10,018 nucleotides of DNA, taken from positions 1 through 10,018 of the forward strand of contig JAUVTO010000052.1 of assembly GCA_030601485.1 (NCBI GenBank). Direction: 5' to 3'. The notes beneath the pieces are model-generated. The model had not been told where the DNA came from, did no database searches, and saw only the letters and a program-made list of their open reading frames with translations. Below, piece after piece: positions 1 to 6,888 of the stretch; positions within the stretch are counted from its first letter, which is position 1, and every line of letters starts with the position of its first letter. The stretch is from Desulfobacterales bacterium (GTDB lineage: Bacteria > Desulfobacterota > Desulfobacteria > Desulfobacterales > UBA11574). The position numbers and the translations under genes were made by a program.

Positions 1-4
1 TAGG

Positions 5-41
5 CCCCGGTTAAATAGATGCAAAAACGGATTTAACGGGG
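5..41. repeat. Imperfect inverted repeat (hairpin) at left edge
   Basis: The arm CCCCGGTTAAAT (5-16) pairs with ATTTAACGGGG (31-41) apart from one extra G, leaving a 14-base loop. No T-run follows on either strand, so it is not a clear rho-independent terminator. It may be the end of an element or of an upstream transcription unit lying off the left edge. The rest of 1-229 is AT-rich and holds no gene that I can support. Confidence 0.55.
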
Positions 42-53
42 TAAAAATTTAGG

Positions 54-74
54 GATTCAGGAATTACGAATTAT
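54..74. repeat. Short heptanucleotide-period tract in sucC leader
   Basis: Three consecutive 7-base units read GATTCAG, GAATTAC and GAATTAT. The second and third differ at one base. Alone this would be weak, but it shares its 7-base period with the tracts at 182-209 and 1393-1434. Confidence 0.35.
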
Positions 75-181
75 TTAAGCTTGTTGTCAGAATACTGAAT
101 TGGAGAATCCTGTAAATTTTGACTTTTTACGAATCCATCAATATTTGTTAGAGAATAAAAGCAGATTGTTTTTTTATTTTA

Positions 182-209
182 TCAATTTTCAATAGTCAAT
201 CTTCAATTC
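182..209. repeat. Heptanucleotide repeat TCAATNN, four units
   Basis: The pentamer TCAAT occurs at 182, 189, 196 and 203, exactly 7 bases apart, with two variable bases after each copy. The tract ends five bases before the sucC ribosome-binding site (AGGGAGG, 214-220), so it lies in the 5' leader of the sucC mRNA. It resembles the degenerate heptanucleotide tandem repeats known between genes in several bacterial groups. No function can be read from it. Confidence 0.7.
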
Positions 210-229
210 AAAAAGGGAGGATCAGGATC

Positions 230-1396
230 ATGAAGATCCACGAATATCAGGCAAAAGAATTATTCAAGAAATGCAATATTCCTATTCCTGACGGCGGCGT
301 TGCATTCAATCCTGATGAAGCCAAAAAGGTCGCCAAAAATTTAGGAGGATTTCCGGTTGTTGTTAAAGCTCAGATTCATGCCGGCGGTCGGGGTAAAGGC
401 GGCGGGGTAAAGCTTGCAGGATCAATGGATGAAGTTACCGGCATTGCCGGTGAGATTATAGGAATGAATTTGGTTACCCACCAAACCGGGCCTGATGGGA
501 AGAGGGTCAAGAAAGTGCTGGTTGAGCAAGGACTCAACATTGCAAAGGAACTTTATCTTAGCATTATTCCGGACAGGGCAACCGCCAAGATTGTTATTAT
601 GGCCAGCGAGGCCGGAGGAATGGATATTGAAGCGGTGGCCGCCGAAACTCCCGAAAAGATCATCAAGGTTTTCATTGATCCTCTTTTGGGTATCCAGCCC
701 TTTAACTGCCGTGAGGTTGCTTTTGGATTAAATCTGTCATCTTCTGTGATGAGGCCGTTTGTTTCCATGCTTGGAAGCCTTTACAGACTGTTTATGGATT
801 ACGACTGTTCGTTGGTGGAGATTAATCCTCTTGTAATCACAGCCGAGGATGCGGTGATCGCCCTGGACGCCAAAGTCGATTTTGATGACAACGCCCTGTA
901 TCGCCACAAGGACATCCTTGAATATCGGGATATTGACGAAGAGGACCCTTTGGAAGTTGAAGCCTCCAAGTTTAATCTCAATTATATCAAACTGGACGGC
1001 AATATTGGAAATATGGTCAACGGAGCCGGCCTGGCAATGGCTACCATGGATATTATTAAACTGTCCGGTGCCGAGCCAGCCAACTTTCTGGATGTGGGAG
1101 GTGGCGCCAGTGCGGAGATGGTTGAGAACGGTTTCAGGATCATGTTAGGAGATAAGAATGTCAAGGGGATCCTGATTAACATTTTCGGTGGGATATTACG
1201 TTGTGATGTGCTGGCAGAGGGGGTTGTCCATGCGGCAGAAAAAATAGGCATTAATGTTCCTGTAGTGATCCGGATGGAAGGGACAAATGTAGAACAAGGT
1301 CGAAAAATTCTGGCTGAATCAGGTCTTAACCTTACGACTGCTACGGATATGAAGGACGCAGCGCAGAAGGTTGCCCAATTAGTCACTGGTCAATAG
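230..1396 (+). CDS. sucC: Succinyl-CoA synthetase, ADP/GDP-forming, beta subunit
   Basis: The beta subunit of succinyl-CoA ligase binds the nucleotide and succinate. With SucD it interconverts succinyl-CoA + NDP + Pi and succinate + CoA + NTP in the cytoplasmic TCA cycle. The product is 388 residues, the same as E. coli SucC. The ATP-grasp N-terminal domain shows K46 and the GGRGKGGG nucleotide loop (52-59). VEINPLV (196-202) supplies E197 and the metal ligand N199, and D213 is the second metal ligand. The C-terminal ligase domain has NGAGLAMATMD (264-274), the LDVGGGAS stretch (287-294) and the phosphate-site motif GGILRCD (320-326). ATG is preceded by AGGGAGG at 9 bases spacing. sucD follows after 56 bases. 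Specificity for ATP or GTP cannot be told from the sequence. Confidence 0.97.
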   Translation: MKIHEYQAKELFKKCNIPIPDGGVAFNPDEAKKVAKNLGGFPVVVKAQIHAGGRGKGGGVKLAGSMDEVTGIAGEIIGMNLVTHQTGPDGKRVKKVLVEQGLNIAKELYLSIIPDRATAKIVIMASEAGGMDIEAVAAETPEKIIKVFIDPLLGIQPFNCREVAFGLNLSSSVMRPFVSMLGSLYRLFMDYDCSLVEINPLVITAEDAVIALDAKVDFDDNALYRHKDILEYRDIDEEDPLEVEASKFNLNYIKLDGNIGNMVNGAGLAMATMDIIKLSGAEPANFLDVGGGASAEMVENGFRIMLGDKNVKGILINIFGGILRCDVLAEGVVHAAEKIGINVPVVIRMEGTNVEQGRKILAESGLNLTTATDMKDAAQKVAQLVTGQ

Positions 1397-1434
1397 TCAT
1401 TTGGAAATTACAAATAACTAATGACAAATGACAA
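1393..1434. repeat. Heptanucleotide-period tract between sucC and sucD
   Basis: From 1407 the sequence runs in 7-base units ATTACAA, ATAACTA, ATGACAA, ATGACAA. The last two are identical and the first two each differ from them by two bases. Weaker units extend back into the sucC stop codon (TAG, 1394-1396). The tract occupies most of the 56-base spacer and ends just before the sucD ribosome-binding site at 1441-1447. Confidence 0.6.
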
Positions 1435-1452
1435 AAAAGCGAGGGAGTTAAA

Positions 1453-2322
1453 GTGAGCATATTCGTTGATAATAATACGCGTTTGTTGGTTCAGGGCATT
1501 ACCGGCAAGGAAGGGCAGTTTCACACCCGACAGTGTGTGGCCTACGGCACAAACGTGGTTGCCGGAGTAACCCCCGGCAAGGGCGGTCAGAAGATGGATG
1601 ATATACCGGTATTTAACACGGTTAAGGAGGCCGTGATGCAGACCGGTGCCAACTGCAGCATGATTTTTGTACCTCCTGCATTTGCGGCCGATGCCGTCAT
1701 GGAAGCCACGGACGCCAAAGTCGATCTTATTGTTGCCATAACCGAAGGGATTCCGGTTATGGATATGATAAAAGTCAAAAATTACATGACGGGTGCACGG
1801 TCGCGCCTGATCGGTCCCAATTGCCCGGGTATCATAACGCCCGGCCAGTGCAAAATCGGTATTATGCCGGGTCCGATCCACAAACCCGGCGGGCCGGTGG
1901 GTGTTGTATCCCGTTCCGGAACCTTGACGTACGAGGTGGTTCATCAGTTAACCCTGCAAGGAATCGGGCAGACCACCTGCCTGGGTATCGGCGGTGATCC
2001 TGTAAATGGCACCAACTTTATAGATTGCCTTGATGCCTTTGAGAAGGATGCGGAGACTACGGGTATCGTCATGGTTGGCGAAATCGGCGGAACTGCTGAA
2101 GAGGAGGCATCCGAATTTATAAAAAAGCATATGACAAAACCGGTGGTCGGATTTATTGCAGGCCTGACTGCCCCTCCGGGCCGGCGTATGGGGCATGCCG
2201 GTGCAATCATAAGTGGCAGCAGCGGTACGGCTCAGGCAAAGATTGAGGCCATGAAGGCGGGCGGAATCCATATCTGTGAGAATCTTGGTTTATTTGGGGA
2301 ATTGTGTTCGAAGGTTTTTTGA
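1453..2322 (+). CDS. sucD: Succinyl-CoA synthetase, alpha subunit
   Basis: The alpha subunit binds CoA and carries the phosphohistidine intermediate of succinyl-CoA synthetase. It is 289 residues, the usual length. Visible features are the CoA-binding Rossmann segment with GITGKEGQFH (15-24), IGPNCPG (120-126), SRSGTLTYE (153-161), the conserved acidic MVGEIGG (207-213), and GRRMGHAGAI (243-252) with the active-site histidine H248. The start is GTG at 1453-1455, with GAGGGAG (1441-1447) five bases upstream; the protein begins MSIFVDNNTRLLVQGITG, which matches the family N-terminus. It is translated with sucC and followed by a hairpin terminator, so the unit appears to be sucCD only. Confidence 0.97.
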   Translation: MSIFVDNNTRLLVQGITGKEGQFHTRQCVAYGTNVVAGVTPGKGGQKMDDIPVFNTVKEAVMQTGANCSMIFVPPAFAADAVMEATDAKVDLIVAITEGIPVMDMIKVKNYMTGARSRLIGPNCPGIITPGQCKIGIMPGPIHKPGGPVGVVSRSGTLTYEVVHQLTLQGIGQTTCLGIGGDPVNGTNFIDCLDAFEKDAETTGIVMVGEIGGTAEEEASEFIKKHMTKPVVGFIAGLTAPPGRRMGHAGAIISGSSGTAQAKIEAMKAGGIHICENLGLFGELCSKVF

Positions 2323-2349
2323 TAAATTTTTATTTTTGAATTACAACGC

Positions 2350-2393
2350 CAGCAATTTACGGTTTGAAAATTGCTGATCAGTTTTAATTTTTT
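2350..2393 (+). terminator. Rho-independent terminator of sucCD
   Basis: CAGCAATTT (2350-2358) and AAATTGCTG (2368-2376) form a perfect 9-bp stem with a 9-base loop, followed by a T-rich stretch reaching 2393. It starts 27 bases after the sucD stop. The T-rich part overlaps the last codons of the convergent pgsA gene. On the minus strand there is no U-tract after the stem, so it mainly serves sucCD. Confidence 0.75.
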
Positions 2394-2932
2394 CCAGAGG
2401 CGTTCTGAAGAACGTTTAAACCAAAGTAAATATAGTGAAGCCCGGAAGTTATTGTTAACCCGGCCGTAATCCAGAACAGCGATGATTTAATTATGTGGGC
2501 GCCTGGAATTTGCGGGTCAAGAAGAGTTAAAAAGATGGTGGACAACTGGGCAACTGTAGTACATTTACTGACAAGACTTGGTTTCATTTCAATATGAATG
2601 TCGGTAATTGCAAAAATGGAGATGCCGGTCACAATCAGGATGTCACGGCTGATGACAATAACCGTGAGCCAGGGGGGAATGATTTTAAGAACGGCCAGGC
2701 TTACAAAAGCAGAGACCAACAACAGCTTATCCGCAATGGGATCAAGATAGGCGCCTAATACGCTATATTGGTTGAAATACCTTGCCAGCAGACCATCCAG
2801 CCCGTCACTGATCGCTGCAATACTAAAAACCAGAAGTGCAAATGAAAACATATCTCTTAGAAGGAAAATTACAAAAAGAGGGGTAAGTAATATCCTGATA
2901 ACGGTTAAAATATTGGGGATATTTATGCTCAA
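2384..2932 (-). CDS. pgsA: CDP-diacylglycerol-glycerol-3-phosphate 3-phosphatidyltransferase
   Basis: This integral membrane enzyme transfers phosphatidyl from CDP-diacylglycerol to glycerol 3-phosphate, the committed step to phosphatidylglycerol and cardiolipin. At 182 residues it has the typical PgsA length. The CDP-alcohol phosphatidyltransferase signature is complete: D43, D46-G47, A50-R51, G60, D64 and D68. About six hydrophobic segments are visible, and PSLVSKCTTVAQL (118-130) fits the conserved second half. The start is TTG (2930-2932). The codon directly before it is TAA, so no longer start exists, and MSINIPNILTVIRI matches PgsA N-termini. The nearest Shine-Dalgarno-like AGGA lies a rather distant 13 bases away, which with TTG suggests weak translation. 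A terminator-like hairpin lies immediately upstream. Other CDP-alcohol transferases are possible but less likely. Confidence 0.93.
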   Translation of the reverse strand: MSINIPNILTVIRILLTPLFVIFLLRDMFSFALLVFSIAAISDGLDGLLARYFNQYSVLGAYLDPIADKLLLVSAFVSLAVLKIIPPWLTVIVISRDILIVTGISIFAITDIHIEMKPSLVSKCTTVAQLSTIFLTLLDPQIPGAHIIKSSLFWITAGLTITSGLHYIYFGLNVLQNASGKN

Positions 2933-2949
2933 TTATTTATTTTGTCCTG

Positions 2950-2974
2950 AAAAACCTGGTCCTTTGAGCCAGGT
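2950..2974 (-). terminator. Terminator-like hairpin directly upstream of pgsA
   Basis: On the minus strand ACCTGG (2969-2974) pairs with CCAGGT (2954-2959) around a 9-base loop, and the stem runs into TTTTT. It would end transcripts coming from rimO, the polyprenyl synthase and the FlgT-like gene. Its T-run ends about 17 bases before the TTG start of pgsA, next to the likely ribosome-binding AGGA. It could therefore equally be an attenuator in the pgsA leader. Confidence 0.6.
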
Positions 2975-3017
2975 CAGAGTTTGCCGGTTCTACTTGAAGA
3001 AGCGCCGCAAAAGTTTG

Positions 3018-3134
3018 AAGTGAACTAGAGTTTAAAGTGAGCTAAAGTTAAGGAATTTTGCCAATTATATAAAAACAGCGGAGCGAAGCGACACCATAAC
3101 TTTAGGCACTTTAGATCACTTTAGGCACTTTTAA
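3018..3134. repeat. Imperfect palindromic intergenic element, ~117 bp
   Basis: The left arm (3018-3049) contains AAAGTGAGCTAAAGTT and its right-hand partner (3098-3134) contains AACTTTAGGCACTTT. The arms are largely reverse-complementary over about 32 bases with a few mismatches. Each arm is built from copies of a 9-10 base unit, seen most clearly on the right as ACTTTAGGC, ACTTTAGATC, ACTTTAGGC. The 48-base centre includes GCGGAGCGAAGCGAC and, on the minus strand, an isolated TATAAT (3064-3069). The 253-base gap 2933-3185 is otherwise occupied only by the hairpin at 2950-2974. It looks like a dispersed, MITE-like or REP-like repeat rather than a gene. Confidence 0.6.
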
Positions 3135-3185
3135 CTTGTACGGTTTTAAGTAAAACAGCCCCTTTCAAGGCGAAACAAAGCAAGG

Positions 3186-4391
3186 TTAACCGGGCATTAG
3201 CTCAATTCTTAAACGATCCTGAGATACTTCGTAAATGTTAATATCGATGGATCCAGAGGTGTTGAGCATCAAGGCATCCGCAAGCTCTTTGGCAATTCCC
3301 TGAAAATCGACCATGATGGTTGCTTCATCAGGCTTCAGTTCCTTTATTTGAAGATTCTTCACACCCGATATATTATTGATAAGACGACGGAGCTTTTCAA
3401 AATTTGCAATATTGCCGGTACCTTCAATTATGATTTCAAGAATGTTAAATTGTTCCTCTTGTTTCTGCCAGGCAGCAACTATTTGAGAAGCAAGGTCTTC
3501 ACCTGCAAGAGATCCGGCTCTTGAAAGTACATCCCGAGCCCCGGCAATTTCATCTGTGTTCGTTGTTACGGAAGTCCGCATGGTGGTTGCGATTTCTGCG
3601 CCCGTATCTGTCCGAATTGCCCGTGCGGATACAATCCCTTTAAAAGACCTTATGTTTTTACTCATAATATTAGGGCCTCTATTTGCAACCGACTTTCCGA
3701 CAATTACCACCCCTGCCTTTAAAATGAGGCCAAGGTTAACCGCTTCAGTATCGTTAAGATCAGGCGTGTCGTATATGGCATCAACCCGGGTGTTTTGAGC
3801 GATGATGTGGGTATCGATGATGGGGAATCCTTTTGTTTTAATGGTTTCAACCAGAGCATTTATCGAGAAAGATTCTGAAAAATATTTCTCCTGTCCCCAC
3901 CAGTATTTTGGCAGACGGTCGTTCAGATTCTGATCTGAAATTAAAACCAGAATTTTTGGCAGGGGTTTTTCTTCAAGTAAAATTCCGGCGCTTGCCATGA
4001 GTTTCTTCAAAGTGCTGATTGAAACGGTTGCTTCCACCATCACCCTGTAATTATTTGTAAATGGAAACTCTGCCAGTACTTTATAATCCTGGATGAATTT
4101 ATTGGTATGGCCATAAATCAGTTCATTGAATGCCTGAAAGTTTTGAACCAGTGATCCTAACGGTAAAACTTCTACCGCCACTCTGTTCACTGCTGAAACA
4201 AGACTGCCGGCGATTGCCTTTTCTCTTGCTTTGGCAGAGTCCTCTTGATGTATTTTGCCTGTGCCCATCACCACAACAGTTTTTGTCAGAATCTGGTTTT
4301 TTGCCTGAACAATAATAGGCTGAGTAAGCACAGCTGAAAAGAAAAATATTGCAAAAACAAATCGGATGATGGTTTTATAAAGTAGAGACAT
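3186..4391 (-). CDS. Secreted protein with FlgT N-terminal-like domain
   Basis: The 401-residue product begins with a signal peptide (hydrophobic 8-28, likely type I cleavage after VQA at 30), so it should be periplasmic or outer-membrane associated; there is no lipobox cysteine. Residues 36-135 resemble the flagellar assembly protein T (FlgT) N-terminal domain: GTGKI, then an amphipathic helix AKAREKAIAGSLVSAV (53-68), FIQDYKVLAEF (99-109) and YRVMVEATVSISTL (115-128). Residues 144-310 form an alpha/beta domain like those in CsgG/TolB/FlgT middle regions, with KILVLI, a WWG motif (164-166), GFPIID and ARAIRTDTGAEIA. The last 90 residues look like a small alpha/beta module. ATG follows GGAGGAG at about 11 bases. 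No flagellar gene is nearby, so a flagellar role is only one option; an envelope function is equally possible. Confidence 0.6.
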   Translation of the reverse strand: MSLLYKTIIRFVFAIFFFSAVLTQPIIVQAKNQILTKTVVVMGTGKIHQEDSAKAREKAIAGSLVSAVNRVAVEVLPLGSLVQNFQAFNELIYGHTNKFIQDYKVLAEFPFTNNYRVMVEATVSISTLKKLMASAGILLEEKPLPKILVLISDQNLNDRLPKYWWGQEKYFSESFSINALVETIKTKGFPIIDTHIIAQNTRVDAIYDTPDLNDTEAVNLGLILKAGVVIVGKSVANRGPNIMSKNIRSFKGIVSARAIRTDTGAEIATTMRTSVTTNTDEIAGARDVLSRAGSLAGEDLASQIVAAWQKQEEQFNILEIIIEGTGNIANFEKLRRLINNISGVKNLQIKELKPDEATIMVDFQGIAKELADALMLNTSGSIDINIYEVSQDRLRIELMPG

Positions 4392-4437
4392 ATCTTTTTC
4401 ATCTCCTCCGGGGATGTTTGACTTTAATTAAGCATAA

Positions 4438-5418
4438 TTACAGGTTGCGGGTCAGAGTATAATCGGCAATCATCAAAAGGATCTCTTTGGTTTTTGAATT
4501 TTTAAAAACCGCCAGGGCATCCTTTGCATTTCCAACATATTCTCTTGCCAGTTTTTCGGTATATTTTTGCCCGCCGTACTTTTTCATCAGTGCGATCAAT
4601 GTTTTAAAATCGTTGACAGAGAAATCTTTATTTTTTATTATTTTTTCCATTTGGATCCGGTCTTTTGTATTCGCAGCTTTGAGGGAATATATGACCGGAA
4701 GTGTAAGTTTCCCTTCTTTGAGATCTGCTCCAACCTCTTTTCCAAGAATGTCGGAATTCGAGGTGTAGTCGAGAAGATCATCCACCATCTGAAAAGCGAT
4801 TCCAAGATTGAAACCGTAATCCGACAGGGCGGTTTCCTTTTCTTTTGGGGCGCCTGAAATCAGGGCGCTTACACGGCATGTTCCCTGAAAAAGAACAGCG
4901 GTCTTTTGCCGTATGACTTCCATGTACTCTTTTTCGGTGAGGTCTAAACTTCCTTTTTTCATAAGCTGATGAATTTCGCCTTGGGACATGTTTTCTGTAA
5001 TTTCTGCTACTATCCTGATAACATCAGGCAATTCTGTTTCAGCGGCGATGGAAAGGGAGCGGGCGAGGAGGAAATCTCCAACAAGGACGGCGGTAGCATT
5101 GCCCCATATTGAATGAGCCACGGGATTGCCTCTCCTCAATGTTGCTTGATCCACAAGGTCATCGTGTAACAGGGTGGCGGCATGCAGGTATTCAAAAATG
5201 GTCGAGAACGTTTTGTCATAGTTTCCGTTATAATCGCAAATCCTGGCTGAAAGGACCATAAGCAAAGGTCTTAAGCGCTTGCCGCCGCTGAACAATATAT
5301 GTCTGGCGATTTGGGACACCAGATCTAAATGCGGATTTAAATTTTCCTCCAGGGCGGTTTCAATTGCGGCAAGGTCATCTTTAACCAAAGCAAGGATCTT
5401 ATGTTTTAAGTCGCTCAT
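4438..5418 (-). CDS. ispB: Long-chain all-trans polyprenyl diphosphate synthase
   Basis: This class I prenyltransferase condenses isopentenyl diphosphate onto an allylic primer and probably makes the isoprenoid tail of menaquinone. It has 326 residues. GGKRLRP (45-51) binds IPP, the first aspartate motif is DDLVD (86-90) followed by RRG, and the second is DDLLD (213-217) in FQMVDDLLDYTS. MSQGEIHQL (144-152) and GADLKEGKLTLP (230-241) are also family motifs. The residue five before the first aspartate motif is alanine (A81) with no bulky aromatic nearby, which in this family means long products (about C35-C50) rather than farnesyl or geranylgeranyl. The exact length cannot be read, so hepta-, octa- or decaprenyl naming is uncertain. 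Its ATG overlaps the rimO stop as ATGA (5415-5418), indicating translational coupling. Confidence 0.9.
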   Translation of the reverse strand: MSDLKHKILALVKDDLAAIETALEENLNPHLDLVSQIARHILFSGGKRLRPLLMVLSARICDYNGNYDKTFSTIFEYLHAATLLHDDLVDQATLRRGNPVAHSIWGNATAVLVGDFLLARSLSIAAETELPDVIRIVAEITENMSQGEIHQLMKKGSLDLTEKEYMEVIRQKTAVLFQGTCRVSALISGAPKEKETALSDYGFNLGIAFQMVDDLLDYTSNSDILGKEVGADLKEGKLTLPVIYSLKAANTKDRIQMEKIIKNKDFSVNDFKTLIALMKKYGGQKYTEKLAREYVGNAKDALAVFKNSKTKEILLMIADYTLTRNL

Positions 5419-6731
5419 ACAACTTCCCCTTTGAGGTCATATTCAAATGCGTCTGCAACCCTTACCCCGGCAAATGAGCCGATTTCCAACTGCTCGGAAT
5501 GAATATAGGTAATGCCATCGACGTCCGGGGCTTGAAAACATGTGCGGCCGTTGAAAAGATTTTTTCCCGTGGTATTTTCCACGAGAACGTCATAAATCCT
5601 GCCGACATGCCTTTGGTTATTGTCCAAGGATATTTTCAACTGGCAAGACATGAGTCTGTCCTGCCGATCCTTGGCCACACGTTTCGGAATGTGGTCGGGG
5701 AGTTTGTGAGAACTAAGGTCTTTGAAATCAGAATATATGAAGACTCCCAGGTGATCGAAACATATGTCCTTCACGAAGGACAACAGCTCTTCAAAATCTT
5801 TATCCGTTTCTCCCGGAAAACCGACGATAGCAGTTGTCCTTAAAGTGGCATCAGATACAGATGACCGGATTTTATCAAAAAGTCTGCGAAGGCTGTCGGA
5901 TGTATAATTGCGACCCATCTTTTTTAAGACACCGTCACTTGAATGCTGAATCGGAATGTCAAAATAAGAGCATATGTTTGAGTGGTTGGAAATCGTTTTG
6001 ATAACAGGATCCTCTATAGTTTCCGGATGTGCATACAACAGTCTGATCCATATTCTTTCGGATAGTTCAGAAATACTTTCAAGCAGCCGGCTAAGAGGGA
6101 CAGGCGGGCACAGATCCATACCATAAGATGTTGTATCCTGTGCAACTAAAACGAGTTCCTTTACCCCCGATGAGATCAAAAAACGTGCTTCAGCAACAAT
6201 ATCTTCAAGGGGGCGGCTTTTTTGCTTTCCGCGAAGCTTTGGGATAATACAATAGGTACAGTGCCGGCTGCATCCTTCCGCAATTTTTAGATACGCCACG
6301 TGAGAACAACTCCGTATTCTTGGAACCCCCTGCTGTTGAAAGCCTGTCAAGTTCGGGTCCGGCAAAAAGCACTTCACAGCATTCAAAGATCCGTCCACAG
6401 CTTCTACGATTTTATCAAATGCGCCGGTTCCCAGGAAGAAGTCAACCTCAGGAATGGCAGTGACGATTTTTTCCCTGAAACGTTCAGGAAGGCATCCGGC
6501 AACGATAAGACGACGGCAGAGTCCATCTTGCTTATACTTTGCCAGAGCAAGGATGGTATCGATAGACTCGTTTATAGCAGATTCGATAAAGCTGCACGTA
6601 TTGATGATTATGATATGGGCTTCTTCGGGGTCCCGGGTGTTGGTCCAACCGGCGTTCATAAGACGGCCCAGCATGAGTTCGCTGTCAACAAGATTTTTAG
6701 CACAGCCTAAGCTTACCAGGTGCAGTTTCAT
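5415..6731 (-). CDS. rimO: Ribosomal protein S12 methylthiotransferase RimO
   Basis: This radical-SAM methylthiotransferase adds a methylthio group to the conserved aspartate of ribosomal protein S12. The 438 residues show the full family layout. The N-terminal domain carries three cluster cysteines (C10 in SLGCAKNLVDSE, C46 in NTCSFIE, C80 in AGCLPER). The radical-SAM CxxxCxxC is C154, C158, C161 in EGCSRHCTYC, followed by IPKLRG. A TRAM domain fills roughly the last 65 residues. The SLGCAKNLVDSE start separates RimO from MiaB. The ATG at 6729-6731 fits the family N-terminus exactly, but I see no good Shine-Dalgarno before it. It heads the rimO-polyprenyl synthase-FlgT-like gene block, just after the etfBA terminator. 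Confidence 0.95.
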   Translation of the reverse strand: MKLHLVSLGCAKNLVDSELMLGRLMNAGWTNTRDPEEAHIIIINTCSFIESAINESIDTILALAKYKQDGLCRRLIVAGCLPERFREKIVTAIPEVDFFLGTGAFDKIVEAVDGSLNAVKCFLPDPNLTGFQQQGVPRIRSCSHVAYLKIAEGCSRHCTYCIIPKLRGKQKSRPLEDIVAEARFLISSGVKELVLVAQDTTSYGMDLCPPVPLSRLLESISELSERIWIRLLYAHPETIEDPVIKTISNHSNICSYFDIPIQHSSDGVLKKMGRNYTSDSLRRLFDKIRSSVSDATLRTTAIVGFPGETDKDFEELLSFVKDICFDHLGVFIYSDFKDLSSHKLPDHIPKRVAKDRQDRLMSCQLKISLDNNQRHVGRIYDVLVENTTGKNLFNGRTCFQAPDVDGITYIHSEQLEIGSFAGVRVADAFEYDLKGEVV

Positions 6732-6775
6732 TATTATCGTTTACGGAATATCGTCATTAATCTGGTTAAAAGTTA

Positions 6776-6805
6776 AAAGGCTCCCGGATTTGCTCGGCAG
6801 CCTTT
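6776..6805 (-). terminator. Rho-independent terminator of etfBA
   Basis: On the minus strand AAAGGCT (6799-6805) pairs perfectly with AGCCTTT (6776-6782). An inner CCG/CGG stem follows after one mismatch, and a T-rich stretch (6765-6775) comes next. It lies 83 bases past the etfA stop and 45 bases before the rimO start, so it separates the two transcription units. Confidence 0.75.
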
Positions 6806-6814
6806 AGGTGCTTG

Positions 6815-6853
6815 AAAATAACCTTTTTGTCTTGGTGATTAAGTTATTTTTTT
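6815..6853. terminator. AT-rich hairpin, possible second terminator
   Basis: AAAATAAC (6815-6822) and GTTATTTT (6843-6850) are a perfect 8-bp inverted repeat with a 20-base loop. On the plus strand the stem runs into seven consecutive T residues, but no plus-strand gene ends here. On the minus strand it could reinforce the terminator at 6776-6805. The AT-rich stem makes chance a real alternative. Confidence 0.4.
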
Positions 6854-6888
6854 AGACCCGGATCTGGAACCGGAGACAAAATTTGGAT

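Noticed and set aside
119..147. TTGACT-N17-TATTTG as a sucCD promoter
   Set aside because: The -10 matches only three of six positions in AT-rich DNA, and I have the impression that part of this stretch is itself a common intergenic sequence in related genomes. No promoter for sucCD could be called with confidence.
1408..1944. 178-residue open frame on the minus strand across the sucD gene
   Set aside because: It lies opposite the well-supported sucD, has no family motif, and its composition (rich in H, R, G, N) is that of an antisense shadow.
2772..3023. 83-residue plus-strand open frame spanning the pgsA start and the gap upstream
   Set aside because: It is mostly antisense to pgsA, has no domain, and its tail runs through the hairpin and into the palindromic element.
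3098..3134. CRISPR-like array of ACTTTAGGC units
   Set aside because: The units are only 9-10 bases and contiguous with no spacers, and they form one arm of a palindrome.
6300..6710. 136-residue open frame on the plus strand opposite rimO
   Set aside because: It runs antisense to conserved RimO motifs, with no ribosome-binding site or recognisable domain.
6735..6760. Seven-codon upstream open frame on the minus strand before rimO, possible leader peptide
   Set aside because: It has no Shine-Dalgarno, is out of frame with rimO and shows no runs of regulatory codons; chance is likely.
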